Shown in pieces: positions 6,749 through 11,977 of a DNA stretch of 11,977 nucleotides. Below the pieces are notes generated by a model. That model did no database searches, was not told the origin of the DNA, and was given only the letters and a program-made list of their open reading frames with translations. Origin of the DNA: Vulcanimicrobiota bacterium (GTDB taxonomy: Bacteria; Vulcanimicrobiota; Vulcanimicrobiia; Vulcanimicrobiales; Vulcanimicrobiaceae); the NCBI GenBank assembly GCA_019233415.1, contig JAFAMK010000130.1, positions 1 to 11,977 on the forward strand. The letters are read 5' to 3'. Each line of letters opens with the position of its first letter. The stretch's first letter is position 1. The translations under genes were made by a program, and so were the position numbers.

Positions 6749-7318
6749 CTACTTGCCTTGGCCGGGCTTCGGCGGCAACGACGGCATCGGCGTGGGCGGG
6801 GGAACTTGCGACGGGTTTTCCCAGATGGATTGGGCTTCGCCGGTGAGGTGGTCGGGGGCGCGCTTCATGAAGTAGGTGATCTGCCAGATCGACTTCTCGT
6901 CGAGGGCCGGCGAGAACGCGGGCATTCCGGTGAAGCGGATGCCGTGCTCGACCTTCCAGTAGGTCTCGCCCTCGGGGTCGTCCATGACGTCGTCCGTCGC
7001 GAACTGCGGCGGACGGACGCCCATCCCGCGCGCGATCGCGTTCGGTGTCGTGTTCGCGGTGCCGTGGCAGACCGCGCAGTTTTGGACGTAGAGGCGCGCG
7101 CCTTGCGCGATGTCCGCGTCGGTCTGCGTGAAGGGATAGGGCGGCTGCGGCTCCTCGCGCGCGATCGCCGCCTTGAGCGCGGTGTTCGCCGCCCAGCGCT
7201 CACCGAACATCAGAGGACCGTCCGCGCGGGCCGGGACCCGACCGGTTTCAATCGCCGCGACGAGCGCGCCGACGATGACGACGACTGCGGCGATGACGCC
7301 GACGAGAAAGGCACGCAT
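6749..7318 (-). CDS. Membrane-anchored mono-haem cytochrome c
   Basis: Class I-type c cytochrome of 189 aa. An uncleaved-looking N-terminal hydrophobic anchor (residues 3-23) is followed by a soluble external domain. The haem site is CAVCH at 81-85, preceded by GARLYVQNC, and the likely axial Met is Met132 in GIRFTGMPAFSP. The C-terminal tail is Pro-rich (PSQVPPPTPMPSLPPKPGQGK region). ATG 7318 was chosen because the signal anchor starts there; the frame remains open upstream, but those residues are not like a signal sequence. No good Shine-Dalgarno is visible. It probably carries electrons between the quinol oxidoreductase and a terminal oxidase, and its haem would be attached by ResB/CcsA. 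The gene is convergent with the ATPase gene (26 bp apart) and divergent from marR. Similar domains also occur as subunits of larger complexes, so the partner is inferred. Confidence 0.87.
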   Translation of the reverse strand: MRAFLVGVIAAVVVIVGALVAAIETGRVPARADGPLMFGERWAANTALKAAIAREEPQPPYPFTQTDADIAQGARLYVQNCAVCHGTANTTPNAIARGMGVRPPQFATDDVMDDPEGETYWKVEHGIRFTGMPAFSPALDEKSIWQITYFMKRAPDHLTGEAQSIWENPSQVPPPTPMPSLPPKPGQGK

Positions 7319-7359
7319 GAGGCTTCGGTTTTGCCCCACGACCCTGGGAACGTCCTGGA

Positions 7360-7388
7360 TTGACGCGCGCGCGGTTCGGAGGTAGAAT
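7360..7388 (+). promoter_or_regulatory. Sigma70-type promoter of marR, leaderless
   Basis: TTGACG (7360-7365, 5 of 6 to consensus), an exact 17-base spacer, and TAGAAT (7383-7388, 5 of 6). The GTG start codon at 7394 begins 6 bases after the -10 box, where transcription should start. The transcript should therefore lack a leader, which fits the absence of any Shine-Dalgarno in front of this gene. Confidence 0.7.
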
Positions 7389-7389
7389 G

Positions 7390-7402
7390 GTTCGTGACGA
7401 AC
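7390..7402. promoter_or_regulatory. Palindrome over the marR start, probable autoregulatory operator
   Basis: GTTCGT and ACGAAC are perfect inverted repeats around a single central G (7396), covering the expected transcription start and the GTG start codon. A half-site-like GGTTCG is repeated at 7373-7378 and 7389-7394, between the -35 and the start. MarR family dimers commonly bind such symmetric sites over their own promoters, so autorepression is a reasonable inference. Codon constraints could produce part of the symmetry. Confidence 0.45.
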
Positions 7403-7840
7403 GATCTCGACGGCATCACGGCCGACGTGGCGCGTCTGTACCCCGCGGTCTACCATCGTTTTCACGGCTCGAAACAGCGTCTTCCGGGCACGGACCTTAC
7501 CTCACGCATGCTGTGGATTCTGCAGCATCTCGCGTCGGTGGGACCGTCGACGCTCGGCGAGCTCGCCGACGCTTCGGGCGCGAAGAAGTCGACGGCGAGC
7601 GAACTCGTCGACCGGCTCGAAGCGAAGGGTTACGTGGGACGGATGCGCGACGACCGTGACGCGCGCCGCGTCTTCGTCGGGTTGACCGTGCAGGGCGAAC
7701 GGCGCGCGAAGCGCGCGCCGAGCGTCTTGGCCGACGACGCGTTGCGCGCCGCACTCGCGCGCATGACGGCGGACGAACGCGACGCGCTCGTCCGCGGGCT
7801 GCGCGCGCTCGTGCGCGCGGGTGAGGAGCTATCCGAATGA
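7394..7840 (+). CDS. MarR-family transcriptional regulator
   Basis: Cytoplasmic dimeric winged-helix regulator of 148 aa, the normal family length. An N-terminal helix is followed by LTSRMLWILQHLASVGPSTL, the helix-turn-helix TLGELADASGAKKSTASEL with recognition helix to about residue 70, and then the wing DDRDARRVFVGLT with the conserved D-x-R residues. The C-terminal helices (RMTADERDALVRGLRALV) form the dimer interface. GTG 7394 is set by the promoter just upstream and by similarity starting there. The stop overlaps the next gene's ATG (ATGA at 7837-7840). It lies divergent from the cytochrome c gene with 75 bp between, so it may control that gene as well as itself and the coupled zinc-ribbon gene. 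The ligand is unknown. Confidence 0.88.
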   Translation: MTNDLDGITADVARLYPAVYHRFHGSKQRLPGTDLTSRMLWILQHLASVGPSTLGELADASGAKKSTASELVDRLEAKGYVGRMRDDRDARRVFVGLTVQGERRAKRAPSVLADDALRAALARMTADERDALVRGLRALVRAGEELSE

Positions 7841-8094
7841 CGACCTGCGAGAGCTGCGGCTACCCGATGAAAACCGACGCGGACCATGCCCCCGGCGATC
7901 CGCACAGCCGGCACTGCCAACACTGCAGCAACGCCGACGGGACGCTGCAGGACTTCGCGGAGCGCCTCGAGCGCAACGTGCAGTGGTCGGTCCGGCGCGA
8001 CGGCGTCGACCGCGCCGAAGCCGAGCGGCGCGCGCGCGAGTACATGCGCTCGATGCCGCTGTGGAAGGACCATCCCGCGCTGGCCAAGGGATAG
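7837..8094 (+). CDS. Small zinc-ribbon protein
   Basis: An 85-aa protein with a four-cysteine zinc-ribbon-like pattern: CESCGYPM (Cys4, Cys7) and CQHCSNADGTL (Cys27, Cys30). Nearby histidines (17, 23, 26, 29) are possible extra ligands. The pattern CxxCGxPM...CxxC...DG resembles the Zn_ribbon_2 (PF12674) type of putative zinc-binding proteins; this is by eye and not confirmed. The C-terminal half is charged and helical. Its ATG overlaps the marR stop (ATGA), so it is translated by coupling and probably acts in the same response. No enzymatic residues were seen; its molecular role is unknown. Confidence 0.75.
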   Translation: MTTCESCGYPMKTDADHAPGDPHSRHCQHCSNADGTLQDFAERLERNVQWSVRRDGVDRAEAERRAREYMRSMPLWKDHPALAKG

Positions 8095-8103
8095 GACGCC
8101 GGG

Positions 8104-8129
8104 CCCCACGTCGTGAAAGCGCCGTGGGG
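8104..8129 (+). promoter_or_regulatory. Hairpin abutting the RRM gene start
   Basis: CCCCACG (8104-8110) and CGTGGGG (8123-8129) form a perfect 7-bp GC-rich stem with a 12-base loop. The last base of the 3' arm is the first base of the GTG start codon at 8129, so the folded RNA would hide the initiation region. No T-run follows, so a terminator is unlikely. A translational control element, for example temperature or protein responsive, is an inference. Confidence 0.5.
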
Positions 8130-8479
8130 TGGAACGGCATACCGAGGTTCGGTTACTCGTGCGCGGGATCGCGAAGGGTGTTTCGAGCACCGAGATCGCG
8201 CAGCTGTTCGCGCCGTTCGGCGGTGACCCCGAGCGGATCGCGCTTCCGCGCGACCGCCGCACGCGCCGCCGCAAAGGGATCGCCTACGTCTTCGTGCCGA
8301 GCGCACATGCGGCGCGCGCCGCGATCGAAGCGCTGAACAACACGATGCTGCAAGACAAGACGATCACGCTCGAAGTCGCGGCGGAACGCCCGCCGAAGAA
8401 GCCGCGCCGCTTCGGCCCCGGACCCGGTGGTCCGGGCGGCCCCGGCGGCAGCGGACCGCGTCCGCCGCGCCGCTTCTGA
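8129..8479 (+). CDS. RRM-type RNA-binding protein
   Basis: A 116-aa protein with a single RNA recognition motif. The RNP2-like strand RLLVRGIA is at 8-15 and the RNP1-like strand KGIAYVFV at 49-56, with the helices between them (STEIAQLFAPFG, AHAARAAIEALNN) in the expected places. The tail after about residue 86 is rich in Arg, Pro and Gly (RRFGPGPGGPGGPGGSG), like the glycine-rich tails of bacterial and cyanobacterial Rbp proteins, which are often cold-induced RNA chaperones. An in-frame TGA at 8114-8116 makes GTG 8129 the first possible start, and a later start would remove RNP2. It is separated from the zinc-ribbon gene by 34 bp that contain the hairpin. It converges on the DUF2630 gene with 9 bp between. 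RNA targets are unknown. Confidence 0.87.
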   Translation: MERHTEVRLLVRGIAKGVSSTEIAQLFAPFGGDPERIALPRDRRTRRRKGIAYVFVPSAHAARAAIEALNNTMLQDKTITLEVAAERPPKKPRRFGPGPGGPGGPGGSGPRPPRRF

Positions 8480-8488
8480 CGGAAGCCG

Positions 8489-8725
8489 CTACTGCAGGTA
8501 CTTCTCGACCGTCTCGGCGCTGCGCTCGTGCGCGGTGCTCGGGTCCTGGCCGAACTCGACACGCGCCCGCCGCTGGCGCAGCAGATCCCAGAGCCGGTCG
8601 AGCTGGACGTTGATCGTCCCGAGCCGCTCGCGCTCGGCGGATGACACGGTTCCACCCTTTTCGAGCAAGCCGTGCTCCTCGGCGACCAGAGCCTCGATCC
8701 GCTCGTGCAGTTGCTGATCGTTCAC
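8489..8725 (-). CDS. DUF2630 family protein
   Basis: A small, charged, all-helical protein of 78 aa. It matches by eye the DUF2630 pattern: an N-terminal helix [17 protein letters not shown], then [35 protein letters not shown], then a short tail ending VEKYLQ. The [19 protein letters not shown] segment (about residues 42-62) is the hallmark. The start is GTG 8725-8723, agreeing with the family N-terminus; no convincing Shine-Dalgarno is visible. The family is common in Actinobacteria and other soil phyla and its function is unknown. It is a lone gene convergent with the RRM gene and divergent from the Rieske gene. Confidence 0.85.
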   Translation of the reverse strand: MNDQQLHERIEALVAEEHGLLEKGGTVSSAERERLGTINVQLDRLWDLLRQRRARVEFGQDPSTAHERSAETVEKYLQ

Positions 8726-8870
8726 ACCACACTCTTCCCGGTCCGGCCCGGGGGGACCGCTCGCGATTCCTACGAAGGTACGCGAGTTTTGTCGGCCAGT
8801 CGCCTACACTGGTTCGCGCGGACCGTCACATCCTGGCGCGCCGCGCCGTCTATTTCTTCGAGGAGAGATC

Positions 8871-9500
8871 GTGGCTCACGCAGAGGCCTATAAGGACCCC
8901 GGCACGCCGGACGAACAGAGCAGGCGCACCTTCATGGCCAACGCCGTCATCGCGCTCGGCGGCGTGATCGGCCTGGGCATCGCGGTTCCGCTGGTCGCCT
9001 CGCTCTTCCCGGCGGCCGGTGCGTCGAACGACCAGTGGTCCTCGCTGAGCCCGGACGAGGCCGACGCGTTCAAGAAGGCGACGAACCAGCCGGTTCGGAT
9101 CACCTTCCACGTCCACGAAGAGAACGGGTACCTGGGCGGCGCCGACCTCGACGAATTCGTCTGGGGCGTGAAGGCGACCGAGGACCAGCTCAAGGCCGAA
9201 CGCCCCGAGCTCTATACCGGCGATGACAAGCTGCCGTACCCGGCGGTCAACATGGGATTCGTCATCTTCAGCCCGATCTGCCCGCACCTCGGCTGCAAGT
9301 ACGCCTGGAACCAGCAGCAGAACAAATTCCTGTGCCCGTGCCACGGCTCGGTCTACAGCGAGCTCGGCAAGCACGAGGCCGGCCCCGCGTTGCGCGGGCT
9401 CGACCCGCTGCCGCTGCGCGAGTACCAGGGCAAAGTGCAGATCACGTGGATCGAGTACAAGTTCAACTCGCCGCAGCTCATCGTGCAAAAGGTCGGATAG
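8871..9500 (+). CDS. qcrA: Rieske iron-sulphur protein of the quinol:cytochrome c oxidoreductase
   Basis: A 209-aa subunit carrying the 2Fe-2S cluster that takes the first electron from quinol at the outer quinol site. The cluster ligands are CPHLGC (Cys137, His139, Cys142) and CPCHGS (Cys155, Cys157, His158). Cys142 and Cys157 would form the stabilising disulphide of the high-potential Rieske type. The N-terminus has [10 protein letters not shown] (residues 17-26) followed by a hydrophobic anchor to about 45, a twin-arginine type signal anchor, consistent with Tat export of folded Rieske proteins. Start GTG 8871 is fixed by AGGAG (8861-8865) 5 bases upstream. Upstream 8726-8870 should hold its promoter; TACACT at 8805-8810 is the only -10-like match and has no good -35. 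The gene is 13 bp before the cytochrome b gene. Confidence 0.93.
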   Translation: MAHAEAYKDPGTPDEQSRRTFMANAVIALGGVIGLGIAVPLVASLFPAAGASNDQWSSLSPDEADAFKKATNQPVRITFHVHEENGYLGGADLDEFVWGVKATEDQLKAERPELYTGDDKLPYPAVNMGFVIFSPICPHLGCKYAWNQQQNKFLCPCHGSVYSELGKHEAGPALRGLDPLPLREYQGKVQITWIEYKFNSPQLIVQKVG

Positions 9501-9513
9501 GGGAAAGACGAGC

Positions 9514-11028
9514 ATGCTGAACTGGCTCGATCAGCGCACCGGAATCGTCTCGATGACGAAGGACTTCCTCACCGAGGACGTCCCCGGCGGCGCTTCTTAC
9601 TGGTACGCGTTCGGCAGCGCGACGCTGTTCGCGATGATCCTGCAGATCGCGACCGGCATCTTCCTGTGCTTCTACTACTCGCCGTCGAGCGCGACGGCGT
9701 GGGAGTCGACGAAGTTCCTCATCGAGAAGGTTCCGGCCGGACACCTCGTCCTCTCGCTTCACTACTGGGGCGCGTCGGCGATGATCGCGTTCATGGCGAT
9801 GCACCTGCTGCAAGTGCTGCTGTGGGGAGCCTACAAGAAGCCGCGGGAGCTGCAGTGGATCGTCGGCGTGCTGCTGTTCATCGTCACGCTCGTCCTCGGG
9901 CTGACCGGCTACCTGTTGCCGTGGGACCTCAACGCGCTGCTCGCCTCGCGCGTCGCGATCAACATCTCCGGCAACGCGCCGATCCTCGGGCCCGCCGTAC
10001 TGAACTTCTTACAGGACGGCAGCGGGATCGGGACGCTCACGATCAACCGCTTCTTCGGCATCCACGTCTGGCTGATGCCGGCGCTGCTGGTCGGTCTCGT
10101 CGGAATGCACCTGATGATCTTCCGCCACAACGGTCCGGCCGGTCCGCCGATCGACGAGGCGCCGAAGCTCAAGCCCGGCCGCTTCTGGCCGGACCAGATG
10201 TTCATGGACACCGTGCTCTCGTTCGCGATGTTCGTGATCATCGTCGCGCTTGCGGTCTTCGCTCCGGTTCCGCTCGACGACAAGGCCGATCCGAACAACG
10301 CGACGTTCGTCCCGTACCCGGCCTGGTATTTCCTCGCGCTCTACGCGCTGCTCGACGTCGTCGGCAACTTCCCGCCCGCGATCGTGCAGGTCGCGACGCT
10401 CTTCGCGACGATCATCGGGCCGACGCTGCTGATCGTGCTGCTCGTCATCCTGCCGTTCGTCGACCGCAACCCGTCGCGCCGGCTCTCGCGCCGCCCGTGG
10501 GTTCTCGGCGTCACCGCCGCCGTGATGGCAGGCGCGATCGCGCTGAGCTTCGTCGGCCAGTCGAACGTCGTCAACCAGCAGCTCGCGCACAACCTGATCG
10601 GCCCCAACGCGCCGGCCGCCCTTGCCGTAACCGGCAACGGCTCGGTCCAAACCGGCCCGAACGGCACCGCTAGCACCGAGTCGTCGAATACCGGCTCGAG
10701 CCCGGCGACGACCGGCAGCGGCGCCACCACGTACACGAACAACTGCGCCGGCTGTCATGGCGCGACCGGAACCGGAACGGCGAGCGTCGCGCCGCCGCTC
10801 GCCGGCAACGACGTCGTGCTCGGCGATCCGAAGAAGGTCATCACGATCGTCAAGAACGGTCTGAGCGGTCACATCACCGTGAAGGGCCAGGACTGGAACG
10901 GCCAGATGCCGGCGTGGAAGGGCACGCTCAGCGACAAGCAGATCGGCGACGTGATCACTTACATCCGCAACGCCTGGGGCAACAAAGCCAGCACCGTCAC
11001 CCAAGCCCAAGTCACCGCGGTCAAATAG
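9514..11028 (+). CDS. Cytochrome b6 - subunit IV - cytochrome c fusion (QcrB-QcrC fusion)
   Basis: A single 504-aa chain that combines the membrane core and the electron acceptor of a bc-type quinol oxidoreductase. Residues 1-215 are cytochrome b6-like with four helices. The b-haem ligands are His83/His97 and His184/His199; the 15-residue step of the second pair is the b6-type spacing, against 14 in bc1. Residues about 225-350 are subunit IV-like with three helices. The quinol-site motif reads PAWY at 269-272 where PEWY is usual. After a Ser/Thr/Gly/Asn-rich linker (about 365-403) comes a c-type domain with CAGCH at 411-415 and likely ligand Met465 (GQMPAW). Seven helices put this domain on the outer side, as needed. 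ATG 9514 follows a GGGGAAAG purine stretch. In Bacillus-type complexes the b6 and IV-c parts are separate genes (qcrB, qcrC). No cysteine aligns with the haem c_n cysteine. Confidence 0.92.
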   Translation: MLNWLDQRTGIVSMTKDFLTEDVPGGASYWYAFGSATLFAMILQIATGIFLCFYYSPSSATAWESTKFLIEKVPAGHLVLSLHYWGASAMIAFMAMHLLQVLLWGAYKKPRELQWIVGVLLFIVTLVLGLTGYLLPWDLNALLASRVAINISGNAPILGPAVLNFLQDGSGIGTLTINRFFGIHVWLMPALLVGLVGMHLMIFRHNGPAGPPIDEAPKLKPGRFWPDQMFMDTVLSFAMFVIIVALAVFAPVPLDDKADPNNATFVPYPAWYFLALYALLDVVGNFPPAIVQVATLFATIIGPTLLIVLLVILPFVDRNPSRRLSRRPWVLGVTAAVMAGAIALSFVGQSNVVNQQLAHNLIGPNAPAALAVTGNGSVQTGPNGTASTESSNTGSSPATTGSGATTYTNNCAGCHGATGTGTASVAPPLAGNDVVLGDPKKVITIVKNGLSGHITVKGQDWNGQMPAWKGTLSDKQIGDVITYIRNAWGNKASTVTQAQVTAVK

Positions 11029-11033
11029 CCCGT

Positions 11034-11977
11034 TCAGCCGCGGGGGCAGGTGGGGCCGCCGACGTGGATCAGCGCGGCGCGGGGGTGCTGCGCTGACGGC
11101 GTTTCCATGACGACGTCGGCGGTGCGGTGGAGCGAGCGCGCGAGGTCGGCGAGGCGGCCGGCGTCTTGTGGGCGAGTGACGACCCAGACGGCGTCCGTCG
11201 CGCAGATCGTCGAGACGAAGCCGGCGTTGTTCTTGATGTCGCGGACCGGCGGGACCGTGTAGAAGATCAGCGCGTTGCCGCCGCTGACGCCGCCGATCGC
11301 GATCGCGTCATCGGGCTTGCGGCTCGCGTCGATCGCGCTCGCGATCGGTGGGATCGGTTTGAGCGGCTCGGCCACGGGTTCGGCGATCAGCGCGATGAAC
11401 AGCACGAGCCCCCCGCTGGTCAGCGCGAGAACGTACGGTGCCCACTCCGCGCTCTGTTTGCGCGAAATCGCGAGGACGGTCAGCATCGAGCCGACCAGCA
11501 TTGCGACGCCGAGAAAAACCAGCTGCTGGTTCACCGCCGCGAGGTCGAGGTCGAGCCGGTTGCTGCGCGAGAACGCACCGATCGCGAACGCGACCAGCCC
11601 GACGAAAACCGGGATCGTCGCGGCCGAGACGATCGCCGCGCGATGGTCCGCGCCGGCACGCACGCGCTCGAACCACAGCGCGACGAGAATCGCGAGCGCG
11701 GGAAGCAGCAGCGCGACGTAGTTCGGTAGCTTCGTGCTCGCGAAGCTGAAGAACAACAGCGGCACGACGGTCCACACGATCGCGAGCCGCGCGAATGCAC
11801 CGTCGCGCTGCGACGTCTCGCGCCACGCCGCCGCGGCGGCGGCCGGCACGAACGCGATCCAGGGGAAGAAGCCGAGGATCAGCACCGGCAGGTAGTACCA
11901 GAACGGTCCGGTCTGGTTCTCGATCACGCCGGTGTAGCGGCCGAAGGTGTAGTGTCCGATCAGCTCGGCGAGCGCGC
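11034..11977 (-). CDS. ArnT/PMT-type membrane glycosyltransferase, C-terminal part
   Basis: Minus-strand frame open from the right edge to TGA at 11036-11034: 314 codons with the 5' end outside. It starts in mid-protein with ELIGHYTFGRYTGVIENQTG followed by PFWYYLPVLILGFFPW, the block typical of GT83/ArnT and PMT-like glycosyltransferases, which move a sugar from a polyprenyl-phosphate donor onto lipid A or another acceptor outside the membrane. Several hydrophobic helices follow (VPLLFFSFASTKLPNYVALLLPALAILVAL and others). A small soluble C-terminal domain of about 100 residues ends ALIHVGGPTCPRG. The internal GTG at 11927 is not the real start, because similarity continues upstream of it. 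It converges on the cytochrome b-c gene with a 5-bp gap. The acceptor and sugar cannot be told; the catalytic N-terminal loops lie outside the window. Confidence 0.85.
   Translation of the reverse strand, partial: ALAELIGHYTFGRYTGVIENQTGPFWYYLPVLILGFFPWIAFVPAAAAAAWRETSQRDGAFARLAIVWTVVPLLFFSFASTKLPNYVALLLPALAILVALWFERVRAGADHRAAIVSAATIPVFVGLVAFAIGAFSRSNRLDLDLAAVNQQLVFLGVAMLVGSMLTVLAISRKQSAEWAPYVLALTSGGLVLFIALIAEPVAEPLKPIPPIASAIDASRKPDDAIAIGGVSGGNALIFYTVPPVRDIKNNAGFVSTICATDAVWVVTRPQDAGRLADLARSLHRTADVVMETPSAQHPRAALIHVGGPTCPRG

Noticed and set aside
7319..7465. Upstream extension of the cytochrome c frame on the minus strand
   Set aside because: It crosses the marR promoter and start. The signal anchor begins at the ATG at 7318.
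8739..8759. Hairpin CGGTCC/GGACCG in the DUF2630-Rieske gap
   Set aside because: A six-base GC stem with a 9-base loop and no T-run is expected by chance in such DNA. It may be structural but has no support as a terminator or operator.
8789..8810. Promoter TTGTCG...TACACT for the Rieske gene
   Set aside because: The spacer is only 10 bases and the -10 matches 4 of 6, too weak to list. A promoter is still expected somewhere in 8726-8870.

Overview
The window is GC-rich bacterial chromosome (about 70% GC in the core genes, e.g. 42 of 60 bases at 4561-4620). It comes from a Gram-negative-type or diderm aerobe that makes menaquinone-type quinone, exports proteins by Tat, matures c-type cytochromes by system II (ResB/CcsA) and runs a Rieske/cytochrome b6-type quinol oxidoreductase. 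The mix of a DUF2630 protein, a bacterial RRM protein, leaderless-looking promoters and a b6/subunit IV/cytochrome c fusion suggests a poorly cultured terrestrial phylum. Candidatus Eremiobacterota (WPS-2) is my low-confidence guess, and no marker here settles it.

Layout. (1) 1-279, minus: the 5' part of a phospholipase-D-like gene that runs off the left edge. (2) 338-5477, plus: a tight six-gene operon, ubiE/menG, long-chain polyprenyl diphosphate synthase, tatA, tatC, resB, ccsA. Spacings run from a 34-bp overlap to 13 bp. (3) 5478-6722, plus: an AT-rich promoter/palindrome and a lone AAA-type ATPase with a C-terminal winged-helix-like region. Its base composition is clearly lower in GC than its neighbours, so it looks like an inserted accessory gene. 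(4) 6749-7318, minus: a membrane-anchored mono-haem cytochrome c. (5) 7394-8479, plus: a MarR-type regulator coupled to a small zinc-ribbon protein, then an RRM RNA-binding protein. (6) 8489-8725, minus: a DUF2630 protein. (7) 8871-11028, plus: Rieske protein (qcrA-like), then one chain fusing cytochrome b6, subunit IV and cytochrome c. (8) 11034-11977, minus: the C-terminal part of an ArnT/PMT-type membrane glycosyltransferase that runs off the right edge.

How the genes fit together. The polyprenyl synthase makes the quinone side chain and UbiE/MenG methylates the quinone ring. TatAC can export the Rieske protein, whose N-terminus carries a twin-arginine motif. ResB and CcsA attach haem to the CxxCH motifs of the two cytochrome c proteins encoded here. 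The window therefore holds much of the supply and assembly route for a quinol:cytochrome c branch, next to the complex itself.

The most unusual signals are: (a) a near-consensus sigma70 promoter with its -35 box at the centre of a 32-bp near-palindrome, driving an apparently leaderless accessory ATPase; (b) the single-chain b6-IV-c fusion, with a PAWY instead of PEWY quinol-site motif and no cysteine at the usual haem c_n position; (c) a second leaderless promoter with a palindrome over the marR start codon; and (d) a hairpin whose 3' arm runs into the start codon of the RRM gene. No tRNA, rRNA, CRISPR array or insertion sequence was seen, and no gap between genes exceeds about 150 bases.
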